A stretch of DNA of 64,000 nt from Amycolatopsis sp. cg9 (lineage in GTDB: Bacteria; Actinomycetota; Actinomycetes; Mycobacteriales; Pseudonocardiaceae), in the NCBI RefSeq assembly GCF_041346945.1, contig NZ_CP166850.1:5874501-5938500 (forward strand). The letters run 5' to 3'. The translations under genes and the position numbers were made by a program. Below, piece by piece: positions 52,358 to 61,182 of the stretch (its first letter is position 1; the number at the start of each line of letters is the position of its first letter). The notes under the pieces are model-generated. The model searched no databases, was not told the DNA's origin, and worked only from the letters and a program-made list of their open reading frames with translations.

Positions 52358-55114
52358 ATGGCGGAGGTGACGGGCGTCGCCGGGCGGGTGGTCGGGCGGC
52401 TGCGGGAGCTCGAGGTCCTCGGTTCGGCGTTCGCCAACGCGCGGGCCGGTTCGGCGACCCTCGTGCGGGTGCGCGGGGCGACCGGCACCGGCAAGACGGC
52501 GTTGCTGGCGGAATTTTCGCGGTCGGTCGGCGACCGCGCGGTCGTGCTGTCGGAGACCTGCCGCCGGCCGGGCGGCGGGACCGCCGGGCGCGCCGCCGAG
52601 GGGCTGCTCCCGGACGCCGGGAGCCGGTACGGCATGCCGGTGCCGGTGCTGTCGCGCCGGCTGGGCCGCCGGCTGGCCGACCTGACCGTGGCCGGCCCCG
52701 TCGTCGTCCTGCTCGACGACTTCCACCACTGCGACGAGGCCTCCGTCCGGGTGCTGGCGCACCAGGCGCACCGGGGCGCGGAGCAGCCCCTGCTGGTCGT
52801 GGTCGCGCAGCGCCCCACCGGCCGGCCGCTGTGGCCGCCGATGACGCTGCCGCCGGGCGACGTCGCGACCGTCGACCTGGCCGCCTTCACCGAAGCCGAG
52901 GTCGCCGGCGTCGCCGCCGCGTGGTGGCCCGAGCCGCCCGGACCCGATTTCGCGCGCGAGCTGGCCGGGCTGACGGGTGGCAACCCCGCGCTGCTCGGCG
53001 AAGTCTGCGCGGCCCTGCACCTGGAGGGGCTCGACCCGGACGACCGGGCGCTGGCGCGGGCCCGGGTGCTCGCCCCGGCCGCCCGCGCCCGGCTGGTCGA
53101 GCGCGTCCTCGCCGGCCGTCCGGAGCACGTCCGGCACGTCGCCGAGGCGGTCGCGGTGTTCGGCGCGCCCGACGTGGAGCTCGTCGCCCTGCTCGGCGGG
53201 GTCCCCGAACCGCTCGCCGCCGACGCGCTCGGCGTCCTCGCCGCCGAGGGGCTGCTGCGCGACGACGGCGGCGAGCTCGCCTCGCCCGCGGTCCGCGACG
53301 CGGTACTGGCCGGCGTGCCGGAACGGCGGCTCGGCCCGCTGCGGCTGACCGCGGCCCGGCTGCTCAACGACCGCGGCTGCCCGCCCGAGGACGTCGGCGC
53401 GCACCTGCTCGGCCGGCGGCGGCTGCCGGAGCGGTGGATGCGGGACGTGCTCGCCGAGGCCGCGCGCACCGCGGAACGGTCGGGCCGGCCGCACGACGCC
53501 GCCCGCTACCTCGGGGTGCTCGTCGCCGACCGGCCCCAGGACATGCCGGTGCGCATCGAGTTCGCCCGCCTGGTGGGGGTGCGCGATCCGCTGGCGGCGT
53601 ACGCGACGCTCGCCGGGATGGCCGAACTGGCCGAGGACGCCCGCAGCCGGGCCCGGATCTCCTTGCAGCTGGCCATCGCGGCGCTCTCGGCCCGCGAGCC
53701 GCAGGAAGCGACGCGGCTGCTGACCGGCGCGCTGGCGCAGCTCGACGACGACCGGGGCGAGGACGCCGGGGACGCCGGCCGCGGCCTGCGGACCGAGCTG
53801 GAGGCCGCGCTGCTGGCGGTCGCCTTCGAACAGCCCGGCTCGCTGGACCTGGTCGGCGCGCGCCTGCCCGCGATGTCCGCGCTGCCCGGCCAGACCCCGG
53901 CCGAGGTCGGCGTGCTGGCACTGGCGGCGGTGGCGCACCTGATCCGCGGCACCGACCGGGACCTCGCGGTCTCCTGCGCGCGGCGGGCACTCGAACGCCC
54001 GGAACCGTCGGTGCGGTGGGCCTGCTCGCTCGCCGCCTACGTCCTGTTCGCCGCCGACGAGGTCGACGAGGCCCTGCACGCGCTGGGCGGCCTGTCGCCC
54101 GGGCCGGTCCGCGACGACGCCGGCTGGGCGGAAGTCGTGGCCCTGACCGCGCATTCGTGGCTCACGTGCGGGGCGGGCGACCTTTCCCGCGCGCTCTCGG
54201 ACGCGACGGCGGCCGTGCGCGCCGCCGAGCGCGACGACCGCGCCGAGCTCGCGACCGCGCCCCTGGTCGCCCAGGCACTGGTCCTGCTGCAGCAGGGTGA
54301 CGTCGACGGCGCGGCCGCGGCGCTGGCCCGCGCCGACCGGGCCGGGCCCGACGGGTCCGTCCTCCGCTTCCCGTTCCACCTGCTGGCGCGGGGACGGCTC
54401 GCCGAGGCGCGGGGCGACCTGGAGGAGGCGCTGGCGCACCTGCGCCGGTGCGGTGCCGCACTGCGCGCGGAAGGCGGCGCCAACCCGCTGTTCGTCCCGT
54501 GGTGGCTCGACGGCGCCCGGGTGCTGGTCCGGCTCGGCCGGCGGGCGGAGGCCGCGGACCTCGTGGCGCACGGCGAAGAACTGGCCCGTGCCTGGGGATC
54601 GGCGTCGGCGCGGGGACTGGCGTTGCTGGGCCGCGGCCTGGTGGCCGAGGGCGACGCCGCCGTCGACGGGCTCCACGCGGCGGCCGGCGTGCTCGGCGGG
54701 ACGGCGGCGTCCTGGTACCTCGCCGAAGCGGAAACCGCGCTGGGACAAGCACTTCTGCGGGCCGGTGACCACCAGGGCGCGCGCCGGGCGTTCCGGGCCG
54801 CCGTGGACCTCTCGGTGCGCTCGGGGTTCTGGAGCCGGGCCGAGGAGGCGCAAGCCGGCGTGACCGCGGCCGGCGGGCGCAACTACCCGGTCACCGGCAG
54901 CGTGACCGACGTGCTGACGCTGGGGGAGCGGCGGGTCGGCGAGCTCGCCGCGACCGGCGCCACCAACCGGACCATCGCCGACGCGCTCCAGCTCGCCGTG
55001 CGGACCGTCGAAATCCACCTCACGAGCGTCTACCGCAAGCTGGGTGTCAGCGGCCGCACCCAGCTGCAGGAGCGGTTCCCCGGCGGCCTGCTCGCGCCGG
55101 AACCGGCGCTGTGA
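52358..55114 (+). CDS. LuxR-family LAL regulator
   Basis: A 918-residue LAL regulator. N-terminal AAA module with Walker A GATGTGKT and Walker B VVVLLDDFHHCD, a long helical tetratricopeptide-like middle, and a C-terminal LuxR helix-turn-helix (LTLGERRVGELAATGATNRTIADALQLAVRTVEIHLTSVYRKLG begins near residue 850). LALs are pathway-specific activators of macrolide-type polyketide clusters. The ATG at 52358 is preferred over a GTG six bases upstream. The following gene may start by overlap or 32 bases downstream. Confidence 0.9.
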   Translation: MAEVTGVAGRVVGRLRELEVLGSAFANARAGSATLVRVRGATGTGKTALLAEFSRSVGDRAVVLSETCRRPGGGTAGRAAEGLLPDAGSRYGMPVPVLSRRLGRRLADLTVAGPVVVLLDDFHHCDEASVRVLAHQAHRGAEQPLLVVVAQRPTGRPLWPPMTLPPGDVATVDLAAFTEAEVAGVAAAWWPEPPGPDFARELAGLTGGNPALLGEVCAALHLEGLDPDDRALARARVLAPAARARLVERVLAGRPEHVRHVAEAVAVFGAPDVELVALLGGVPEPLAADALGVLAAEGLLRDDGGELASPAVRDAVLAGVPERRLGPLRLTAARLLNDRGCPPEDVGAHLLGRRRLPERWMRDVLAEAARTAERSGRPHDAARYLGVLVADRPQDMPVRIEFARLVGVRDPLAAYATLAGMAELAEDARSRARISLQLAIAALSAREPQEATRLLTGALAQLDDDRGEDAGDAGRGLRTELEAALLAVAFEQPGSLDLVGARLPAMSALPGQTPAEVGVLALAAVAHLIRGTDRDLAVSCARRALERPEPSVRWACSLAAYVLFAADEVDEALHALGGLSPGPVRDDAGWAEVVALTAHSWLTCGAGDLSRALSDATAAVRAAERDDRAELATAPLVAQALVLLQQGDVDGAAAALARADRAGPDGSVLRFPFHLLARGRLAEARGDLEEALAHLRRCGAALRAEGGANPLFVPWWLDGARVLVRLGRRAEAADLVAHGEELARAWGSASARGLALLGRGLVAEGDAAVDGLHAAAGVLGGTAASWYLAEAETALGQALLRAGDHQGARRAFRAAVDLSVRSGFWSRAEEAQAGVTAAGGRNYPVTGSVTDVLTLGERRVGELAATGATNRTIADALQLAVRTVEIHLTSVYRKLGVSGRTQLQERFPGGLLAPEPAL

Positions 55115-55146
55115 CCGGTGACACGGGGAAAACACGGGGGAGTGCC

Positions 55147-55425
55147 ATGCGTCCGGTGCCCGGCCTGGCGGTGATCGTCGACGACACCGGCGTGCTCGAA
55201 ATGGTGCTGCCCACCGGGGAGCACCGCGTGCTCGCCAGCGGTCTCGGCGCGGCGATGTGGATCGCGCTGGCCCAGCACGACTGGGATCCCGCGGCCGCGG
55301 CGCTCGCGCTCGCGCCCACGTGCGACCTCGAACCGGCCGAGCTCACCGGTTCCCTGCGCGCGTGGATGGGCGACCTGGCCGCGCTGGGCGTGTTGAGCAC
55401 CGGCCCGGCCGACGGAAAACCCTAG
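55147..55425 (+). CDS. PqqD-like small protein
   Basis: A 92-residue product with the PqqD pattern: an N-terminal beta hairpin (VIVDDTGVLEMVLPTGEHRVL), the G-x-x-A-x-x-W turn (GLGAAMWIAL) and two C-terminal helices (LTGSLRAWMGDLAALGVL). PqqD-like domains bind leader peptides in RiPP pathways, but free-standing copies also occur where no RiPP is known, and no precursor peptide or radical SAM gene is seen here. Start chosen at ATG 55147 behind GGGGGAG; a GTG at 55111 overlapping the LAL stop is possible. Confidence 0.6.
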   Translation: MRPVPGLAVIVDDTGVLEMVLPTGEHRVLASGLGAAMWIALAQHDWDPAAAALALAPTCDLEPAELTGSLRAWMGDLAALGVLSTGPADGKP

Positions 55426-55513
55426 ATATGCGCGCTGTTCGTTGACCGGCACCACCGCGGTGACCGACGCTCCCCACGCACGGAAGAAAATCCCGAAGAC
55501 TCAGGGAGGCGCG

Positions 55514-56371
55514 GTGGGCGGGCAGGCGCAGGATCGGCCGGCCGTGATCGGCGGCGGGGTGATGGGCTCGGCCATCACGGCGATGGCGCTGGGACACGGA
55601 GTTCCGGTCACCCTGGTCGAAACCGACGGCGAGGCGGTCGAACTCGCGAAGCGGCGGGTGGCGCAGCAACTGCGGCACGGCCGGCTGATGGGCGCGTTCC
55701 CCGACGTCGCCGAAGGCGAGCTGACCGCGACGACCGGCCTGGGCGCGGCGAAGGACGCGACGGCGGTCATCGAAGCGATCATCGAAGACGACAAGGTCAA
55801 GGCCACTGTGCTCGGTGAGCTCGCGGCGCTGGTCGCACCGGGCACCCCCTTGATCACCAACACTTCCGGCATCCCGGTCGACGAGCTGGCCGACGCGGTC
55901 GAGCGGCCCGCGGACCTGCTGGCGACGCACTTCATGAACCCGGCGTACCTGATCCCGAACGTCGAGGTCGTCCGCGGCCCGCGCACCGGACAGTCCACTC
56001 TGGACGCGGTGCTGGGCCTGCTGGAACGGCTGAGCCGCAAGCCGATCGTCGTGCGCGACTCGCCGGGGTTCGTCACCAGCCGGCTGCTGCACCCCATGAT
56101 CAACGACGCCGCGCGGGTGGTCGAGGAAGGCACCGCGTCGGTGGAAGCCGTGGACGAGCTCATGCAGGGCTGCCTCGGCCACCCGACCGGCCCGCTGCGC
56201 ACCGCCGACCTGATCGGCCTGGACAACCTCGCCGACGCGCTGCGGGCGCTCGCCGAACGCACCGGTGACCCGCGGCACGCGCCGTGCGCCCTGCTGCAGT
56301 CCAAAGTGGCCGACGGCCACCTCGGCCGGAAGACCGGACGGGGCTTTTACGAGTACGGGAAGGTGTTCTGA
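55514..56371 (+). CDS. fkbK: Hydroxyacyl-ACP dehydrogenase of the methoxymalonyl-ACP pathway
   Basis: A 285-residue 3-hydroxyacyl-CoA dehydrogenase-like enzyme. VIGGGVMGSAI forms the NAD-binding loop, and NTSGIPVDEL, HFMNPAYLIPNVEVV, DSPGFVTSRLLHPMINDA and the C-terminal GHPTGPLRTADLIGLD match FkbK/AsmK relatives. It oxidises the hydroxyl of glyceryl-ACP in the route to (2R)-methoxymalonyl-ACP. A GTG start at 55514 behind GGGAGG places the Rossmann motif normally; the frame is open further upstream to a TTG. The carrier protein gene starts directly after the stop. Confidence 0.9.
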   Translation: MGGQAQDRPAVIGGGVMGSAITAMALGHGVPVTLVETDGEAVELAKRRVAQQLRHGRLMGAFPDVAEGELTATTGLGAAKDATAVIEAIIEDDKVKATVLGELAALVAPGTPLITNTSGIPVDELADAVERPADLLATHFMNPAYLIPNVEVVRGPRTGQSTLDAVLGLLERLSRKPIVVRDSPGFVTSRLLHPMINDAARVVEEGTASVEAVDELMQGCLGHPTGPLRTADLIGLDNLADALRALAERTGDPRHAPCALLQSKVADGHLGRKTGRGFYEYGKVF

Positions 56372-56647
56372 GTGAACGACGTCTCCACCACCGCAACGCC
56401 GGCGCGCACGCCGGAGGCCGTCACGCGGGAGATCCGGGAGTTCCTGACCGGGCGCGTCAAGCAGGACGTCCCGGTCGACCAGGACCTCTTCCGCACCGGC
56501 CTGGTCTCCTCGATGTTCGCCATGGAGCTGGTCGTGTTCCTCGAGCAGACCTACGGCATCGCCATCGTCGGGCCGGACCTCAAGCTCGACAACTTCCGCA
56601 CCGTCGAAGGCATGACGGCGCTCGTGGGGCGCCTGCTCGATGAGTGA
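56372..56647 (+). CDS. fkbJ: Acyl carrier protein of the methoxymalonyl-ACP pathway
   Basis: A 91-residue carrier protein with the modified Ser in RTGLVSSMFAMELV (near residue 47) and the DNFRTVEGM segment common to FkbJ-type proteins. It carries the three-carbon glyceryl unit while FkbK, FkbI and FkbG act on it. GTG start next to the fkbK stop; the 3' end overlaps fkbI by eight bases. Confidence 0.9.
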   Translation: MNDVSTTATPARTPEAVTREIREFLTGRVKQDVPVDQDLFRTGLVSSMFAMELVVFLEQTYGIAIVGPDLKLDNFRTVEGMTALVGRLLDE

Positions 56648-57761
56648 CAACCCGCTCGCGGCGGCCGCCGCCGACCTGACCGCCCGGGTCGGTGACCGGG
56701 CGGCGGCCTGGGACGTCGAGGGCCGGCTGCCCGAAGACCTGTTGCGCGCCCTCGGCGCACGAGGCCTGCTGTGCGCGGAAGTGCCCGCCCAATACGGCGG
56801 TCTCGGCGCGAGCAGCATCCACAGTGGAGGGTTCACCGCGCACGCCGGCTCGCTGTGCAGCTCGCTGCGCAGCGTGATGACGTCGCAGGGCATGGCGGCC
56901 TGGACCATCCAGCGCTTCGGCGACCGCGCCCAGCGGGCGAACTACCTCGGCCGGCTCACCTCCGGCGACCTGGCCGCGGTGGCCTTCAGCGAACCCGCGG
57001 CGGGCAGCGACCTGTCGTCGGTGGCCACCACCGTCCGCGCCGACGGCGACGACGTCGTGGTCAACGGCGAGAAGGTCTGGATCACCGCGGCGGCGTACGC
57101 GGACCTGATCGTGGTCGTCGGCGAGCTGGACGGCCTCGGCACGGCGGTCGTGGTGCCGTCGACCGCCGAGGGCGTCACGATCGAGCGCGTCCCGCACCCC
57201 AGCGGGTGCCGCGCCGCCGGCCACTCGACCGTCCGGCTCCACGACGTCCGGCTGCCGCGCTCGGCGGTGCTCGGCGGCGGCGGGGTCGAGCTGTCCATGC
57301 TCATCACGACCGCGCTCGCCTACGGCCGGATCTCGGTGGCCTGGGGCTGCGTCGGCATCCTGCGCGCGTGCCTGGCCGCGGCCGGCGCGCACGCGGCGAA
57401 CCGGCACCAGGGCGGCGTGGCGCTGGCCGACCGCCAGCTCGTCGCCCGGCACCTGGCCGACCTGTACGCCGACGAGCAGGCCGCGACCCGCGTGTGCGAG
57501 CACGCCAGCCGCGCCTGGGACGGGCGCTCACCCGAGATGGTGGTCGCGACCGTGCTGGCCAAGTACGTCAGCTCGACCGCGGCGGCCCGCGGGTCGGGCA
57601 CCGCGGTGCAGGTGCTGGCCTCGGCCGCGGCCCAGGACGGCCACGTGGTCGCCCGGGCGCACCGCGACGCGAAGCTGATGGAACTCATCGAAGGCAGCAA
57701 CGAGATCTGCCAGCTCATCCTGGCGGGGCACACCCGTGTCCTCGTGAATACCGGCGACTGA
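56640..57761 (+). CDS. fkbI: Acyl-ACP dehydrogenase of the methoxymalonyl-ACP pathway
   Basis: A 373-residue flavoprotein of the acyl-CoA dehydrogenase family: VAFSEPAAGSDLSS and VNGEKVWITAAAYADL for flavin and substrate contacts, and a C-terminal QVLASAAAQDG, LMELIEGSNEICQLILA region. In the FkbI role it completes oxidation of the carrier-bound intermediate to aminomalonyl/hydroxymalonyl level. It is 12 bases before fkbH. Confidence 0.92.
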   Translation: MSDNPLAAAAADLTARVGDRAAAWDVEGRLPEDLLRALGARGLLCAEVPAQYGGLGASSIHSGGFTAHAGSLCSSLRSVMTSQGMAAWTIQRFGDRAQRANYLGRLTSGDLAAVAFSEPAAGSDLSSVATTVRADGDDVVVNGEKVWITAAAYADLIVVVGELDGLGTAVVVPSTAEGVTIERVPHPSGCRAAGHSTVRLHDVRLPRSAVLGGGGVELSMLITTALAYGRISVAWGCVGILRACLAAAGAHAANRHQGGVALADRQLVARHLADLYADEQAATRVCEHASRAWDGRSPEMVVATVLAKYVSSTAAARGSGTAVQVLASAAAQDGHVVARAHRDAKLMELIEGSNEICQLILAGHTRVLVNTGD

Positions 57762-57772
57762 GGAGGACTCCG

Positions 57773-58858
57773 GTGGCAAGCACGACCATGGTCAAGTGCC
57801 TGGTGTGGGACCTCGACGAAACCCTGTGGAACGGCACGCTGCTCGAAGACGGCGCCGTCGAGGTTTCCGAGGAGATCCGGCAGCTGGTGAAGACCCTCGA
57901 CGCGCGCGGCATCCTGCAGTCGGTCGCGAGCAAGAACGACCACGAGCACGCCTGGGCGCGGCTGGAAGAGCTGGGCCTCGCCGAGTACTTCGTGCTGCCG
58001 CAGATCGGCTGGCACGCGAAGTCGCAGTCGGTCAAGGCAATCGCCGACGAGCTCAAGTTCGCCCTCGACACGATCGCGTTCGTCGACGACCGCGACAGCG
58101 AGCTGGCCGAGGTGACCTACCACCACCCGCAGGTGCGCACCTACCGCGCCGAGGACGTGCTGGAGCTGGCGAACCTGCCGGAGTTCAGCCCGGAGACGGT
58201 CACCGTCGACTCGCGGCGGCGGCGCCAGATGTACCAGGCGTCCTTCCGCCGCCAGGAGGCCCAGGCCGGGTTCGCCGGCCCGGACGAGGACTTCCTCCGT
58301 TCGCTGGACCTGCGGATGACGATCCTGCCGGCCACCGACACCGAGCTGTCCCGGGTCGAGGAGCTGACCCGGCGCACGAGCCAGATGAACGCCACCGGCA
58401 TCCACTACTCCGACGAGAAGCTGCGCGAGCTGCTGGACGATCCGTCGCACCGGGTGCTGGTGGTCAGCATGCGCGACCGCTTCGGGCCGCACGGCGCGGT
58501 CGGCGTGATCCTGCTGGAGACGTTCGAAGAGTTCTGGCACCTGAAGCTGCTGGCGACGTCGTGCCGGGTCGTGTCGTTCGGCGCGGGCTCGATCATCCTG
58601 CGCTGGCTGGCCAACCAGGCCGCGAGCGCCGACGCGCACCTGGTCGCCGACTTCCGGGCGACCGACCGCAACCGGATGATGGAGATCGCCTACCGCTTCG
58701 CCGGGTTCGCCGACGACGCGTGCGCGTGCACGGCCGTGCTGCCCTCCGGTGAGGTCCCGGGGCTGCAGCGGCTGCACCTGGAGCCGGTGCCGCAGGAGGA
58801 GCCCACGACGGTGACCCTGGTGGCGCCCGACCTCGGCGAGCCGGTCGGGGTCCGCTGA
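57773..58858 (+). CDS. fkbH: FkbH-like glyceryl-ACP synthase/phosphatase
   Basis: A 361-residue HAD-superfamily protein. The motif WDLDETLWNG supplies the two aspartates of HAD motif I, SVASKNDHEHA the FkbH-specific segment, and VDDRDSELAEV motif IV. A C-terminal GNAT-like part (LTRRTSQMNATG; FWHLKLLATSCRV) is normal for the family. It takes 1,3-bisphosphoglycerate, removes phosphate and loads glycerate on the carrier protein, the first step to methoxymalonyl-ACP. GTG start behind AGGAGG. Confidence 0.93.
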   Translation: MASTTMVKCLVWDLDETLWNGTLLEDGAVEVSEEIRQLVKTLDARGILQSVASKNDHEHAWARLEELGLAEYFVLPQIGWHAKSQSVKAIADELKFALDTIAFVDDRDSELAEVTYHHPQVRTYRAEDVLELANLPEFSPETVTVDSRRRRQMYQASFRRQEAQAGFAGPDEDFLRSLDLRMTILPATDTELSRVEELTRRTSQMNATGIHYSDEKLRELLDDPSHRVLVVSMRDRFGPHGAVGVILLETFEEFWHLKLLATSCRVVSFGAGSIILRWLANQAASADAHLVADFRATDRNRMMEIAYRFAGFADDACACTAVLPSGEVPGLQRLHLEPVPQEEPTTVTLVAPDLGEPVGVR

Positions 58859-58869
58859 GTCCACTGTGG

Positions 58870-58900
58870 AAGGCCCGCTCCCGCTCCGGGGGCGGGCCTT
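58870..58900 (+). terminator. Terminator of the fkbK-J-I-H operon
   Basis: AAGGCCCGC (58870-58878) pairs with GCGGGCCTT (58892-58900) 12 bases after the fkbH stop, followed by a short T-run, as for an intrinsic terminator. Confidence 0.7.
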
Positions 58901-58911
58901 TCCGCTGCCGG

Positions 58912-58974
58912 CTGACGCGCTGAAGGGGACTTTCCTCGCATCACATGCGAGCAAAGTCCCCTTCAGCGCGTCAG
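58912..58974. repeat. Long palindromic intergenic element
   Basis: Perfect 22-base arms (58912-58933 and 58953-58974) enclose a second small stem CTCGCA/TGCGAG (58935-58940, 58946-58951). A partial further copy of the right arm follows at 58981-58997, reaching the end of fkbG. The element sits between convergent operons and differs in sequence from those at 26.8 and 34.2 kb. Confidence 0.8.
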
Positions 58975-58992
58975 ATGCGGGGAACGTCCCCT

Positions 58993-59658
58993 TCAGCCGG
59001 CCTTGCGGATGAGCGTGATGCCGTCGGCCATCGGCAGCAGCGACATCTCCACGCGCGGGTCGTCGCGCACGAAGCGGTTGAACTCGCGGATGGCGACCGT
59101 GTCGGGGTCCTGGGCCTCGGGATCGGTGACGCGGCCGAAGAAGAGGGTGTTGTCGACGACGATGAGCCCGTCGGGGGCCAGCAACCCGAGCGCGGCCTCG
59201 TAGTAGGCGGCGTACCCGACCTTGTCGGCGTCGATGAAGACCAGGTCGACCGTGCCCGGCCCGTACTCGTAGAAGAGCGCGTCGAGCACCTGCGTGGCGG
59301 GATCGATCCGCAGGTCGATCCGGTCCTCGACGCCGGCGCGCCGCCAGTAGGGCCGGCCGAACGCCGGCCAGCGGTCGGTGACGTCGCAGGTGATGAGCAG
59401 CCCGGTGGCGGGCAGCGCCCGGGCCATGCAGAGGGAGCTGTAGCCGGTGAAGGTGCCGACCTCCACCACCAGGCGCGCCCGGGTGAGCTTGACCAGCAGC
59501 GCGAGCAACCGGCCTTCTTCCGCGGACACCTGCATCGCCGCCCCCATGGGCAGCGACGCCGTCTCGTCGCGCAGTTCGCGCAGGATCTCGTCCTCGGCTT
59601 GCGAATGCTCGCTCACGTAGCCGAGCACGTCGGAGGACGCCAGTAGTTGGGTCGCCAT
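58993..59658 (-). CDS. fkbG: O-methyltransferase of the methoxymalonyl-ACP pathway
   Basis: A 221-residue class I O-methyltransferase of the caffeoyl-CoA/FkbG type: motif I LVVEVGTFTGYSSLCMA, metal and SAM segment VDLVFIDADKVGYAAYYE, and LIVVDNTLFFGRV. It methylates the hydroxymalonyl-ACP oxygen to give methoxymalonyl-ACP. Unlike in many clusters it is transcribed against fkbK-J-I-H. The sequence alone cannot separate it fully from small-molecule catechol methyltransferases; context decides. Confidence 0.85.
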   Translation of the reverse strand: MATQLLASSDVLGYVSEHSQAEDEILRELRDETASLPMGAAMQVSAEEGRLLALLVKLTRARLVVEVGTFTGYSSLCMARALPATGLLITCDVTDRWPAFGRPYWRRAGVEDRIDLRIDPATQVLDALFYEYGPGTVDLVFIDADKVGYAAYYEAALGLLAPDGLIVVDNTLFFGRVTDPEAQDPDTVAIREFNRFVRDDPRVEMSLLPMADGITLIRKAG

Positions 59659-59715
59659 GGCGGAAGCCTAGGTTCGCCGGTTCCTGGAAGTGTCTAGTGT
59701 CGCGGCGACCCCGGT

Positions 59716-60918
<1,203 letters not shown>

Positions 60919-61182
60919 GTTCGCGGCCTCGAAACCGGTCGGGCGGGGTGGTGAGCCACCTTCACCCACGGCCCTGGCGGGGTGTCAAGACACTTTGCCT
61001 TAATGTAGGGATTTCTGGGTCTTCGTGGGTAGTGCGTTGTCGATGGGGGCCAACCGCAGACAAAACGAAGGTGCTGGACTTGTTAAACCAACATTGGGCG
61101 CCTTAGGCTGGAGAGCCACGTCACCCACCGGTACACCGCCGGCGGATGACGTCAAGCAGCCGCTGTGGTGCGGAGGGTGATG

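Noticed and set aside
55147..55425. RiPP pathway based on the PqqD-like protein
   Set aside because: No precursor peptide, radical SAM, YcaO, lanthipeptide or peptidase gene was found nearby.
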